DNA of 64,000 nucleotides from JBKQHQ01 sp052148715 (GTDB lineage: Bacteria > Pseudomonadota > Alphaproteobacteria > Rhizobiales > Xanthobacteraceae). Below, piece by piece: positions 33,399 to 46,376 of the stretch (positions are counted from its first letter, which is position 1; every line of letters begins with the position of its first letter). The stretch is from assembly GCA_052148715.1 (NCBI GenBank), contig JBKQHQ010000216.1, positions 71,268 to 135,267 on the forward strand, given 5' to 3'. The notes under the pieces are model-generated. The model was not told the origin of the DNA, searched no databases, and saw only the letters and a list, made by a program, of their open reading frames with translations. The translations under genes and the position numbers were made by a program.

Positions 33399-34433
33399 TC
33401 AGCGATGGGCGTTCTTCATGATCTGATCGAAGATCCCGCCATCACCGAAATGTTTCTTCTGCGCCTCGCCCCAACCGCCAAACACCCCGTCGATGGTGAC
33501 GAGATTGACCGGGGCGAGCCGATCGCGATCCTCCTCGGCCGCGCTTGCAGGGTCGGCCGGCCGGTAGAAGTGCTTGGCGATCACGGCCTGCGCCGTCGGG
33601 GTGTAGAGGAAATCGAGATAGGCCTGCGCTGCCTTGCGCATCGGCTCAGCCTTGAGGTTGCCGTCGATCAGGGAGACCGCGGGCTCGGCGAGAATCGAAA
33701 GCGATGGCGTCACCAACTCGAACGCATCCGCGCCCATCTCCTGCAGCACGAGATGGGCCTCGTTCTCCCACGAGACGAGGACATCGCCGATGTTGCGGCG
33801 CCCGAACGTCGTCGACGCCCCGCGCGCGCCGGAGTCGAGCACGGTGACGTTGCGAAACAGCTGGGTCATGAAGTCCTCGACCTTCGCGTCATCCTTGAAT
33901 GCATCGAGCGCATAGGCCCAGGCAGCGAGGTAATTCCACCGCGCCCCGCCGGACGTCTTCGGGTTGGGGGTGACGATCGCGATACCCGGCTGCACTAGGT
34001 CATTCCAATCCTTGATGCCTTTCGGATTTCCCTTGCGCACGACGAAGATGATGGTCGACGTATACGGAGATGAATTGTTGGGCAATCGTCTTTGCCAATC
34101 GGCCGGAATCTTGCCGGTGGCGGCCGCAATGGCGTCGACGTCTCCGGCTAGCGCCAGCGTCACGACCGAGGCATCGAGCCCATCGATGACCGCCCGCGCC
34201 TGGGCGCCCGAGCCGCCGTGCGACATACGGATGGCCAGGCTTTCGCCGGTTTTGCTCTTCCAATCGGCGATGAACAACGCATTCAGGTCGCGATAGAGCT
34301 CGCGCGTCGGATCATACGACACGTTCAGCAGCGTTGTTTGCGCCGCTGCCTGGGTGGCGACCGAACCAGCCAGCGCGCTCGCCAACAGGAGTGCCTTGCC
34401 TTTACCCAATGAGAAGTCAACGTACCAGGCCAT
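33399..34433 (-). CDS. sbp: Sulfate/thiosulfate-binding periplasmic protein
   Basis: A 344-residue periplasmic binding protein. The signal peptide is GKALLLASALAGSVATQAAA. The mature part begins TTLLNVSYDPTRELYRDLN, then the sulfate-contact segment RMSHGGSGAQARAVIDGLDA and VVTLALAGDVDAIA, NNSSPYTSTIIFVVRKGNPK and the late IFDQI. It delivers sulfate or thiosulfate to CysTW. The ATG at 34433 has GAGGTGG upstream and heads the operon. CysP and Sbp cannot be told apart by eye. The ~210 bp upstream are shared with a divergent gene, and a sulfur-responsive promoter is expected there but no site was recognised. Confidence 0.92.
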   Translation of the reverse strand: MAWYVDFSLGKGKALLLASALAGSVATQAAAQTTLLNVSYDPTRELYRDLNALFIADWKSKTGESLAIRMSHGGSGAQARAVIDGLDASVVTLALAGDVDAIAAATGKIPADWQRRLPNNSSPYTSTIIFVVRKGNPKGIKDWNDLVQPGIAIVTPNPKTSGGARWNYLAAWAYALDAFKDDAKVEDFMTQLFRNVTVLDSGARGASTTFGRRNIGDVLVSWENEAHLVLQEMGADAFELVTPSLSILAEPAVSLIDGNLKAEPMRKAAQAYLDFLYTPTAQAVIAKHFYRPADPASAAEEDRDRLAPVNLVTIDGVFGGWGEAQKKHFGDGGIFDQIMKNAHR

Positions 34434-34643
34434 TGAACCACCTCGCCCGCGGCGCCGAACCGGCATCCACCTCGCCGGAACATGCGCGAGGAAGCGCCGC
34501 TTGTTTATAACAAGCGGCGCGACGCAAAACGACAATCCGCTTACGTTGATACGGATTTCGTGACGCGCTCGTGCTACGTTTTGCTAAATCGCGGGTTGCC
34601 GATCTTGCAAGGGCGGCGCTCGGCACCCTCCGCGGATCTGGGA

Positions 34644-35702
34644 ATGAACGTATCAGGCCACCGTCCGGTTTTGCTGGTCGGCAGTGTTCCCTTGGCATCG
34701 CCCGCCGCGGTGTTCGAGGCGGTCGCCGCCGCATTGGGCGCGCTCGTTCGCCGGATTCCCGATGGCGAGACCGGCGAGCGAAGCCAGGGGATCACCTGGC
34801 TCGGCGCCCCCTTGCGGCAGGCCAAGGGCGTGGTCACGCTCGGCGAGCGCACCATGCCGGACGGTACCAGGCGCCCGGTGCTGGCGGCCAAGCCCGGCGC
34901 ATCGACCGCCGACGTGCAGTTCGGACCCGTCGGATACGCGCAGGCGGCGCTGCAATCCTATGCCGAGTTCCTCCGGCTGCGCCGGGAGGGAATAATCCCA
35001 CCCGACATACGCTTCCAGGTCAGCCTGCCGACGCCGATCGCCGTCGCCTTTGGCTTCTTCGCTCCGACCTCGGTGCGCACCGTATGGCCGGCCTGCGAAC
35101 GCCGCATGCTGCTCGAGCTCGATCAGATCGTGCAGGGCATTCCGCATGCGGATCTGGCGATCCAATGGGATATCGAGACTGAGATCGCGCGCATCCTGGA
35201 ATTTCCCGACAGCGCCCAAGACTATCCCATCGACGAGCTCGTTAGTGCGATCGCTCGGGTTTGTGACAATGTTCCAGCCGAGACCGAGCTCGGTCTGCAC
35301 TTCTGCTATGGCGATATGGGACACCGGCATCTGGTCGAGCCGACGGATTCCTTCTTGATGGTGGACTTGTTCAACCGGCTTGCAGCGACCGTCACACGGC
35401 CAATCACTTGGCTGCACGTGCCGGTGCCGCGCGACCGCGACGACGACGACTATTTCGCGCCCTTGGCCGATTTGCGCAGCGAAGCGGACACCGAGCTTTA
35501 TCTTGGCCTGATCCATCTCACCGACGGCATCGAAGGCGCCAAGCGGCGGCTGGCGGCCGCCGAGCGCGTCGTCGCGGATTTCGGCGTCGCGACCGAATGC
35601 GGCCTCGGCCGCCGCTCGCCGGATACTATCGCGCACTTGCTCGTGCTGCATCGGCACGTCGCCGAGCTCGACTTGACCGCCTGGGCCGATCCGGAAGTGT
35701 AG
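34644..35702 (+). CDS. MetE/UROD-like barrel protein
   Basis: A 352-residue protein that fits a TIM-barrel of the cobalamin-independent methionine synthase / uroporphyrinogen decarboxylase type. It starts HRPVLLVGSVPLASPAAVFE. RRIPDGETGERSQGITWLG, FQVSLPTPIAVAFGFF, ADLAIQWDIETEIARILEF and the end VATECGLGRRSPDTI follow. No complete zinc-ligand set of MetE was identified, so methionine synthesis is not claimed. It is the first of three closely spaced genes (next starts 5 bp later). Its position divergent from the sulfate operon hints at sulfur or methyl metabolism, which is inference. Confidence 0.65.
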   Translation: MNVSGHRPVLLVGSVPLASPAAVFEAVAAALGALVRRIPDGETGERSQGITWLGAPLRQAKGVVTLGERTMPDGTRRPVLAAKPGASTADVQFGPVGYAQAALQSYAEFLRLRREGIIPPDIRFQVSLPTPIAVAFGFFAPTSVRTVWPACERRMLLELDQIVQGIPHADLAIQWDIETEIARILEFPDSAQDYPIDELVSAIARVCDNVPAETELGLHFCYGDMGHRHLVEPTDSFLMVDLFNRLAATVTRPITWLHVPVPRDRDDDDYFAPLADLRSEADTELYLGLIHLTDGIEGAKRRLAAAERVVADFGVATECGLGRRSPDTIAHLLVLHRHVAELDLTAWADPEV

Positions 35703-35707
35703 GAAAC

Positions 35708-35935
35708 ATGCCTGATCGATCGCAAAAGTCATTGGAACCGCAGCCGCGCCGCATTGCCTGCGCCCGCTGCGGCACCCCGTTCGATTGCCGCCCGGGCGGT
35801 GACTGCTGGTGCGCGACGGAGTCCATCCGCTTGCCGATGCCGGCGGCGGGCCTGGACGACGACTGCCTCTGTCCGGATTGTTTACGCGCGGCGGGAACAT
35901 CGCCGCCGGGTCCGACGTCGACCTCCGGCGGATAG
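35708..35935 (+). CDS. Cysteine-rich CWC-type small protein
   Basis: A 75-residue protein with eight cysteines: IACARCGTPFDCRPGGDCWC, followed by DDDCLCPDCLR. This matches the cysteine-rich CWC family (C-x2-C, C, CWC, then C-x-C-x2-C), likely a structural zinc or other metal site. Function unknown. Its ribosome site (TAGGAAAC) overlaps the stop codon of the upstream gene, and the aldo/keto reductase gene follows after nine bases. Confidence 0.78.
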   Translation: MPDRSQKSLEPQPRRIACARCGTPFDCRPGGDCWCATESIRLPMPAAGLDDDCLCPDCLRAAGTSPPGPTSTSGG

Positions 35936-35944
35936 GAGTGGCCC

Positions 35945-36889
35945 ATGCAGTTTCGCAATCTCGGCAAGTCTGGGCTGCGCGTGTCGCTCAGCGGTCTAGG
36001 GTGCAACAATTTCGGCGGCCGGATCGATCTGGAGGCCGCGCGCAAGGTGGTGCACAAGGCGCTCGATCTCGGCGTCACGTTGTTCGACACCGCCGATATC
36101 TACGGCGAGAAGGGCGGCTCCGAATCCGCCCTCGGCACGCTGCTCGGCGACCGGCGCAAGGACATCGTGCTCGCCACCAAATTCGGCTTGGCGGTGGACG
36201 AGGCGCGCGGGCTCACCGGCGCATCGCGGCGCTACATCATGTTGGCGGTTGAAGCGAGCCTCAAACGGCTGAAGACCGACTGGATCGACCTCTATCAGCT
36301 GCACGCCCCCGATCCGCGCACGCCGATCGAGGAGACGCTGCGCGCGCTCGACGATCTGATCCACCAGGGCAAGGTGCGTTACATCGGCTGCTCCAACATG
36401 CCGGCGTGGCAAGTCGTCGGCGCGCACTGGACCGCGCAGGCCGACAATCTGCACGCATTCGTCTCGTGCCAGGACGAATACAGCCTGGTCGAGCGCAGCA
36501 TCGAGAAGGAGCTGATCCCTGCGGCTGCGGCCTATGGCTTGGGTCTCCTCCCCTTCTTTCCGCTGGCGAGCGGATTACTGACCGGGAAATACCGACGCGG
36601 CGAGCTTCCGCCCGCCAGCACCCGCATGGCGAAGATGAAAAGTCTCGCCGAGCGCTATCTGACCGACGCGAATTTTGACCGCGTCGAGCGGCTCCAGGTT
36701 TTTGCGCGCGAGCGTGGACACAGTTTGCTCGAGCTCGCCTTCTCTTGGCTCGCCGCGCGGCCGCAGATCGCCAGCATCATCGCCGGCGCGACCCTGCCGG
36801 AGCAGGTCGAGCAGAACGTCGGGGCGGTGGCCTGGACGCTGAGCGCAGAGGAGTTTTCGGAAGTGGATCGGTTGAGCGGGCAGCCGTAA
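35945..36889 (+). CDS. Aldo/keto reductase
   Basis: A 314-residue NADPH-dependent aldo/keto reductase of the oxidoreductase-like group. MQFRNLGKSGLRVSLSGLGC precedes LFDTADIYGEKGGSESALG with the catalytic Asp and Tyr, then VLATKFGL with the Lys. IDLYQLHAPDPRTPIEETL gives the His. The cofactor-binding end is IASIIAGATLPEQVEQNV. It reduces carbonyls in the cytoplasm; the substrate is unknown. AGGAG precedes the ATG. It is the third gene of the 34644-36889 operon. Confidence 0.9.
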   Translation: MQFRNLGKSGLRVSLSGLGCNNFGGRIDLEAARKVVHKALDLGVTLFDTADIYGEKGGSESALGTLLGDRRKDIVLATKFGLAVDEARGLTGASRRYIMLAVEASLKRLKTDWIDLYQLHAPDPRTPIEETLRALDDLIHQGKVRYIGCSNMPAWQVVGAHWTAQADNLHAFVSCQDEYSLVERSIEKELIPAAAAYGLGLLPFFPLASGLLTGKYRRGELPPASTRMAKMKSLAERYLTDANFDRVERLQVFARERGHSLLELAFSWLAARPQIASIIAGATLPEQVEQNVGAVAWTLSAEEFSEVDRLSGQP

Positions 36890-37037
36890 GATTCCGCGCT
36901 ATTTCCACGCCCCGCGCCATCCTCTGGACACGAACGGCGTCTATCCGCTTGCGTGAATCCGAGCGTGTATCAATGGCGATGGCCAGCGTAGCCGAACAAC
37001 GGCTGCGCCGGCTCGCCTGCTTTTTTGCGAGCGAACC

Positions 37038-38885
<1,848 letters not shown>

Positions 38886-39167
38886 GACTGGAGAGGTAAC
38901 TACAACCAAGCGCCCGGATTCTCCAAGTCCGACGGCCCGCGGCGGAACGCTCACCAACGCCTCCACGCGACAGACCTTTGGCGCGCCCCAAACGGACATT
39001 AACGGCCGCCATACCCCAATTGGACAAAATCTGGGTCGGGTCGCAACGTTATTGCGGCTTTGTCAGGTGATGGTTCATCATTTTCGTTTTGAAAAAATCA
39101 CATAACCGTTGAATATATTGCTGACTATGGTTTAGATTGTAGCGGAGCAATCTTGGCGGACGCGACC

Positions 39168-39755
39168 ATGTTGAACCTACGGGCAATGCTCATACTAACT
39201 ATATCAGTCTTGTATCCATGTTGCGGATACTCGCAATACGTTCTTGATACCGCATTCTGTAAGTCAATCATCGGTAAAGAATGCGTTGGGGCTATCCCTG
39301 CAGGTTCTGGCTCGGGTATTGACCTACGTGACCTAAGTAAGAACGAAAACGGGCCTTTGATCCACTATTGGGCTAAACTGCGAAATGCGAACGACGCGGC
39401 GATCGCAATTGTGATGGTCCGTCAAGGAACTTGCTACGATGAAAAGATAAACCTGCCCGAGTCGAGATTTAAGGCAAACCCTGGAAAACTTAGAACGCTT
39501 TGGAGTTACCTGTCCTCAGTTACATTATCAGACCTACTATCACGCCTTTCGATTAAAGATCTGAGCCTTGAAGCGGGCTTAAAGGGAAAAATCGATGCTA
39601 AAATCAACTTAGCTTTCGTTACGACTTCAGAGGGTTTTCGAATACATGATTTTCGCAATATGCCGTGTCCTGGAACAATTCAGGCGAGAATATTTGATAG
39701 CAATGGAGATCCTATCCCCGGCGAAAATGACGTTAGGACTCTTGAGATCAGGTAG
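39168..39755 (+). CDS. AT-rich orphan secreted protein
   Basis: A 195-residue protein of no recognised family. The N-terminus is a signal peptide (RAMLILTISVLYPCCGYSQ). The mature part contains CKSIIGKECVGAIP, ENGPLIHYWAKLRNANDAAI, and a later MPCPGTIQARIFDSNGDPI. Four cysteines could form disulfides. Base and codon use are visibly AT-richer than the neighbours, suggesting acquisition from elsewhere. A TTG at 39153 with GGAG six bases upstream would add five residues; ATG 39168 is preferred for the signal peptide. The 280 bp upstream are AT-rich and may hold its promoter. Confidence 0.6.
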   Translation: MLNLRAMLILTISVLYPCCGYSQYVLDTAFCKSIIGKECVGAIPAGSGSGIDLRDLSKNENGPLIHYWAKLRNANDAAIAIVMVRQGTCYDEKINLPESRFKANPGKLRTLWSYLSSVTLSDLLSRLSIKDLSLEAGLKGKIDAKINLAFVTTSEGFRIHDFRNMPCPGTIQARIFDSNGDPIPGENDVRTLEIR

Positions 39756-39776
39756 GCTCTCTCGATTGGTTCTATT

Positions 39777-39950
39777 GTCAATCTGTCGGAGCATTTTTTC
39801 GACATAGAGGGCGACCGCATCTCGATCGACGGTCAGGACGTCGCCGCGGATCTCGGGGATAACCCAATACGCCTCGTCGCTGACACCTCTCCCAGGGAGC
39901 GGGTTGAACCTCTCCAAAACCCGTCATCTCGCCGCGCGTCATGATGAGTT
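39777..39950 (+). pseudogene. Relic of an ABC-exporter ATPase domain
   Basis: The plus strand reads VNLSEHFFDIEGDRISIDGQDVA, split by its decay from its model. The intact exporter upstream has VNLLLRFFD followed by GRILIDGQDIA at about codons 405-425 (DNA near 38249-38315). DNA similarity is visible by eye. Further on, HLAARHDEFPK (near 39920-39950) echoes KLAHADEFIL of the exporter. The stretch between and around is degenerate and the Walker motifs are missing. It is a small remnant of a second exporter copy or a duplication by-product. Confidence 0.45.
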
Positions 39951-39971
39951 TCCGAAAAGGCGCGGCGCCCG

Positions 39972-40412
39972 TCACTTGCGGCCGATGCCGACCGTCAGCG
40001 TGTAGGTCGCATTCCCGCGTGTGCCGCCGACGGTGATGCGGTAGTCGCCCGACTGTGCCAGCCGGCCCGACCAGCCGTCGGCGTCCTCGCCCTCGCGGGC
40101 ACCGGCGAGGTCGCGCCCGTCAGGTCCCGCGATCTGAAACACGGCATTGTGCTCCAAGGACGTGATGCTGACGCGCATCGGTTGCCCGGCTTCCGCTCTC
40201 AGGACATAGACGTCGCGGTCGCCGCGCACGACGCCGCCGGAAAGCGTCGCCGTCTCGGAGCCGCGCGCGAACCGCACTTGCCTGGTCACCCCCTCCGCTG
40301 CGGCACGACCGACCGCCGGTACCCCAACCAGATCGATCGTGGCGAGTGTCGACAGCAAGAGCAACGCCAAAGGCAACGCACGGCGCGCATCGGGAGAAAA
40401 TGTCTTCGTCAT
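39972..40412 (-). CDS. Secreted beta-sandwich protein, PliG/PPC-like
   Basis: A 146-residue exported protein. A signal peptide (RRALPLALLLLSTLATIDLVG) is followed by one beta-rich domain: VRFARGSETATLSGGVVRGD, DVYVLRAEAGQPMRVSITSLE, AVFQIAGPDGRDLAGA and SGDYRITVGGTRGNATYTLTV. The pattern resembles g-type lysozyme inhibitor (PliG) and pre-peptidase C-terminal (PPC) domains. Which of these it is cannot be decided by eye. It is followed by the SemiSWEET gene upstream on the same strand, 21 bp apart. Confidence 0.65.
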   Translation of the reverse strand: MTKTFSPDARRALPLALLLLSTLATIDLVGVPAVGRAAAEGVTRQVRFARGSETATLSGGVVRGDRDVYVLRAEAGQPMRVSITSLEHNAVFQIAGPDGRDLAGAREGEDADGWSGRLAQSGDYRITVGGTRGNATYTLTVGIGRK

Positions 40413-40433
40413 GTATTCAAGTCCGCCCCTGCC

Positions 40434-40691
40434 TCACCCGTGCTTCACCTTCAGTACCAGGATCGGCACCAGGAGCCCAAGCGTCACTATGTTGGAGCCG
40501 ATCAGCGGCCAATCGACGATGGCGAGGCCATAGACCAGCCAGAAGGCGATGCCGACCGCGAAGGCGACATAGGCGGGGAGCGAGATTGCGCGGGTGTCGC
40601 GTTCGCGCAGGATTTTTACCGCTTGCGGCAGCCAGCACAGGGTGGTGAGCGCGGCGCCGACCGTTCCGATTCCATTGACCAGCAACGACAT
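40434..40691 (-). CDS. SemiSWEET sugar transporter
   Basis: An 85-residue three-helix protein: IGTVGAALTTLCWLPQAVKIL, with the PQ motif in helix 1, then ISLPAYVAFAVGIAFWLVYG and VTLGLLVPILVLKVKHG. SemiSWEETs dimerise to form a bidirectional sugar uniporter in the inner membrane. The length is exactly that of the family. It is divergent from uvrB and 21 bp upstream of the PliG-like gene. Confidence 0.9.
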   Translation of the reverse strand: MSLLVNGIGTVGAALTTLCWLPQAVKILRERDTRAISLPAYVAFAVGIAFWLVYGLAIVDWPLIGSNIVTLGLLVPILVLKVKHG

Positions 40692-40805
40692 GCGGCTCGC
40701 ATACCGCTGATTTGTCTACGGTTTATGACAGTGGCTTGAACGCGCGCGCGCGCGGCATGCCACGGCACCCTTCCCTGCCCGCCGGGGCCGGCCCATATTG
40801 CGGCC

Positions 40806-43502
<2,697 letters not shown>

Positions 43503-43613
43503 GAGACCCCGCGAATTGCTGCTAGGCGGGACAGCAGTATGGGAATCTCACGCAATCTCCGGCCAGGGCGTCAACCCTTAATGTTAACCCACAAATGGCC
43601 GCATCCGGCTCAG

Positions 43614-43630
43614 ATGCAAATCACTTGCAT
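43614..43630. promoter_or_regulatory. Palindrome upstream of the ATPase/RloB module
   Basis: ATGCAA (43614-43619) and TTGCAT (43625-43630) form a perfect inverted repeat with a 5-nt centre, upstream of the putative promoter of the AAA ATPase gene. A possible operator. Confidence 0.35.
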
Positions 43631-43680
43631 TCCTTGCCCGCCGGCCGGTATTTTTCTTCTTTGTGCACTTTTGAAGGACT

Positions 43681-43713
43681 TTTTTGACAATTCTCGTCAA
43701 AAATCGCTTGATA
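43681..43713 (+). promoter_or_regulatory. Putative sigma-70 promoter overlapped by a palindrome
   Basis: A -35 box TTGACA (43684-43689) and a -10-like TTGATA (43708-43713) are 18 bp apart, about 30 bp before the ATPase start. The -35 box is embedded in a perfect inverted repeat TTTTTGAC (43681-43688) / GTCAAAAA (43696-43703). A repressor bound there would block transcription. Alternatively the hairpin could end uvrB transcripts. Confidence 0.5.
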
Positions 43714-43744
43714 AAGAGCAGAAGCACAACCGAATGAGCCTACG

Positions 43745-44998
43745 ATGCTAATGCGTTTCGGAATCGAGAACTTCCTCTCAATTCGCGACTATCAAGAACT
43801 CTCGTTGGTCGCCTCCTCTTTGAAAGAGGACACCGATCAATTGATTGAAGTTTCGGGCTTGTCCGAAAAACTCCTGCCGGCCGTACTAATTTACGGCGCG
43901 AATGCCTCAGGGAAAAGCAACGTACTGGCTGCGATCGACTTCCTCCGCTGGAATATCCTCTACTCCCAACGAAAGGCGTCGCCGAGTGGAGGGATCTCCA
44001 GACCATCCTTTGCGCTTGATAGGTCCTGCAAGGAACGGCTTACGAAGGTTGACTGCGACGTCATCATCGCGGGCGTGAGATATCATTTTGGGTTCTCAGT
44101 TACCGACAATGAATTCATTGAAGAATGGTTGTACGCTTTTCCAAATGGAAAACGGCAGCTGTGGTATCAGCGCGAGGCAGGAACTTTCGTGTTTGGAAAG
44201 TCTTTGAAAGGGAAGAACAAGGCAATCCAAGAGTTAACTCGACCAAACAGTCTATTTATTTCTTCGGCCGCCCAAAACGCGCACGAGCAACTTCTGGACA
44301 TTTACAGCTTCTTCGACAAGGATCTCCAGCAGGAACGCCGATTGCCGGTATCTAAAGTTGATTGGAGTTCTGCCGACAGAGAGAAAATAGTCGATTTCTT
44401 GCGATCGTCCGATGTTGGGATAAAGTCCATGAAGGTAGACGAGGTCTCCGCTTCAGAGGAAGTCAGCCAGTTTATGAGTAAGCTTGACAAACTCATAGGC
44501 GAAGTAGTTACAGATCTTCCAGAAGGTATTATCAATGACACGACTTCCCACAAATTAACGCTTGGACATGCTTCTGATGAAGGTGAAACATTTTTAGATA
44601 TGAGCTTAGAAAGCAAAGGCACTCGCCGTCTATTAGTTTTGATAGATCCAATATTAAGGCTCCTTTCTACAGGAGGAATATTTATTCTCGATGAAATAGA
44701 ATCTAGCCTTCACCCACTAGTTTCTAGACAGATCGTTCGATTATTCACCAACAAGAGGACGAATGAAAAGGGTGCGCAGCTCATTGCGGCCACTCACGAC
44801 ACAAATCTGTTGAGGCCTGGGCTACTTCGTCGAGATCAGATTTGGTTTACTGAGAAGGACCGCAGCGGGGCAACGCACCTCTATCCCCTCTCGGACATAC
44901 ATACCCGCCGAGGCGACAACTTGGAAAAAGGCTACTTGCAGGGCCGATTTGGGGCCATTCCATTCATCGACACGATTGAAGACATCGCTTCGGGGTGA
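43745..44998 (+). CDS. AAA/OLD-like ATPase of an AbiL/RloA-type defence pair
   Basis: A 417-residue ATPase of the AAA_15/AAA_21 group. It starts MRFGIENFLSIRDYQELSLVA, with Walker A GANASGKSN (about 51-59). Walker B GGIFILDEIESSLHPLVS sits about 310-327, and QLIAATHDTNLL is the switch region. SMC/OLD-like ATPases of this form act with a nuclease-type partner in several phage-defence systems (AbiLi, RloA, PARIS AriA). The RloB-like gene follows nine bases after the stop. The gene is visibly AT-richer than flanking uvrB sequence and has its own promoter-like region. ATG 43745 is used; 43751 is possible. Confidence 0.85.
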   Translation: MLMRFGIENFLSIRDYQELSLVASSLKEDTDQLIEVSGLSEKLLPAVLIYGANASGKSNVLAAIDFLRWNILYSQRKASPSGGISRPSFALDRSCKERLTKVDCDVIIAGVRYHFGFSVTDNEFIEEWLYAFPNGKRQLWYQREAGTFVFGKSLKGKNKAIQELTRPNSLFISSAAQNAHEQLLDIYSFFDKDLQQERRLPVSKVDWSSADREKIVDFLRSSDVGIKSMKVDEVSASEEVSQFMSKLDKLIGEVVTDLPEGIINDTTSHKLTLGHASDEGETFLDMSLESKGTRRLLVLIDPILRLLSTGGIFILDEIESSLHPLVSRQIVRLFTNKRTNEKGAQLIAATHDTNLLRPGLLRRDQIWFTEKDRSGATHLYPLSDIHTRRGDNLEKGYLQGRFGAIPFIDTIEDIASG

Positions 44999-45007
44999 GT
45001 ATTCGTA

Positions 45008-45640
45008 GTGGCTCGGCATCCTAAACCTCCTCTGTGCATTAGACGCGGTCGAGCGAGAGTCGATGCCAAGCTAGCACTTATGATCTTCTCTGAGGGCAGC
45101 AGGACAGAGCCTGATTACATTCGGGATTTCGTAAGGGATCACGGCAACAGCTTGGTTAAAGTTGAGCTTGGTCCGCACGGCGTCCCTACGTCCCTGGTTG
45201 AGGCCGCGGTGACCTACCTAAATCGCAGTCGGCGCCGAAGGAGGGATAGCTTTGAGAAACGAGATCAAGTGTGGGTCGTTTTCGATTGCGATGACCACCC
45301 GAATCTTCGAGCGGCAATCGCTAGAGCGCGCGACAACGGCGTGAACGTTGCCTATTCGAATCCTTGCTTCGAACTTTGGGCTTTACTGCACTTGGAGGAT
45401 CATGACGCGCCGATTTCGCGCCAGCATTTGCAACGCAGACTTGCCAACCTCATGCCCGGATATGATGCCCAACGCTCCAAACGCATCGATTACGAGCTAA
45501 TTCGCACCGCATACAATGAAGCTGATGAACGCGCTGAGAGGATGGCGCGGCGTAGAGTTGAGGAGGGTGACGCCATGGGAAACCCTTACACGGACGTTTA
45601 CGAATTGACTAGGAGAATTAAGGAAAACGGGAAAAAATAG
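45008..45640 (+). CDS. rloB: RloB-like (TOPRIM-related) effector
   Basis: A 210-residue RloB-family protein. IFSEGSRTEPDYIRDFVRDH carries the conserved Glu29 and the ExxTE motif. WVVFDCDDHPN gives the acidic cluster Asp93/95/96. SNPCFELWALLHLEDHD follows, typical of the family. The acidic arrangement resembles TOPRIM nucleases. In AbiL (AbiLi/AbiLii) an RloB protein is paired with an AAA ATPase exactly as here, and abortive phage defence is the best functional guess. The start is GTG at 45008. The pair ends 110 bp before the duplicated uvrB 3' end. Confidence 0.85.
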   Translation: MARHPKPPLCIRRGRARVDAKLALMIFSEGSRTEPDYIRDFVRDHGNSLVKVELGPHGVPTSLVEAAVTYLNRSRRRRRDSFEKRDQVWVVFDCDDHPNLRAAIARARDNGVNVAYSNPCFELWALLHLEDHDAPISRQHLQRRLANLMPGYDAQRSKRIDYELIRTAYNEADERAERMARRRVEEGDAMGNPYTDVYELTRRIKENGKK

Positions 45641-45750
45641 TTCCTGGTTCTGACCACAGCGCGATCTACATCACTGATTATATCGCAGGCTAGCATTCCC
45701 TTTTATGCTTCACCGCGCCCAGGAATAACGACCTTGGGCCGGGGCTGATA

Positions 45751-46248
45751 CAGCGCGCCATCGCCGAGACCGACCGCCGCCGCGAAAAGCAGGTCGAGTA
45801 CAACGTCGCCAACGGCATCACGCCGGAATCGATCAAGAAGTCGATCGGCGACATTCTGCAAAGCGTATACGAGCGCGACCACGTGCTGGTGTCGACCGGC
45901 GACGGCGGCTTCGCCGAAGACGTGGCGACCATCGGCCACAATTTCGAGGCGGTGATCGCCGACATCGAGACGCGCATGCGCGAGGCGGCGGCCGACCTGA
46001 ACTTCGAGGAAGCCGCGCGGCTGCGCGACGAGCTCAAGCGCCTGCGCGCCACCGAGCTCGCCGTCATCGACGATCCGACCGCGCATCCCGGGTCGACGCC
46101 CGCGGCGCGCGGAAAGCCGGGCAAGGCGCGCTTGCCGACCCTCGACGAGATGGGCCCGGGCGTGGAGTCGATCCCACGCAAGGACGGCCCGCGCTCGCAG
46201 ACCGGCCGCCCCGGCATGCGCGGCGGCTGGCGCGGCAAGCGGCGGTAG
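45751..46248 (+). pseudogene. Second copy of the uvrB 3' end (direct repeat, copy 2)
   Basis: Reproduces uvrB codons 733 to stop without a start or the helicase core. The reading frame is intact to TAG, including the UVR domain (IETRMREAAADLNFEEAARL) and the basic tail. Relative to copy 1 there are five amino-acid changes (L to I, R to G, A to P, N to K, K to Q) and one Gly deleted; the remaining changes are synonymous. Similarity begins sharply at 45751 and ends at the stop. It looks like the displaced native end or an imported allele, not a decaying duplicate. Confidence 0.93.
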
Positions 46249-46376
46249 AAGGATCAGGCACCCCGGCTAGAACAGGTGCGCTACTCATCAGGGAATTCTT
46301 CTACTTCTAAAATTCTGCCACTCGTTTTGAGCCCCCCGGTCCGGGTTCCCGCAGCCATGGGGGATCATCCTGCGGC

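Noticed and set aside
43503..45750. Considered an insertion sequence or transposon carrying the ATPase/RloB pair
   Set aside because: No transposase, terminal inverted repeats or short target duplication was found. The only flanking repeat is the ~500-nt uvrB end.
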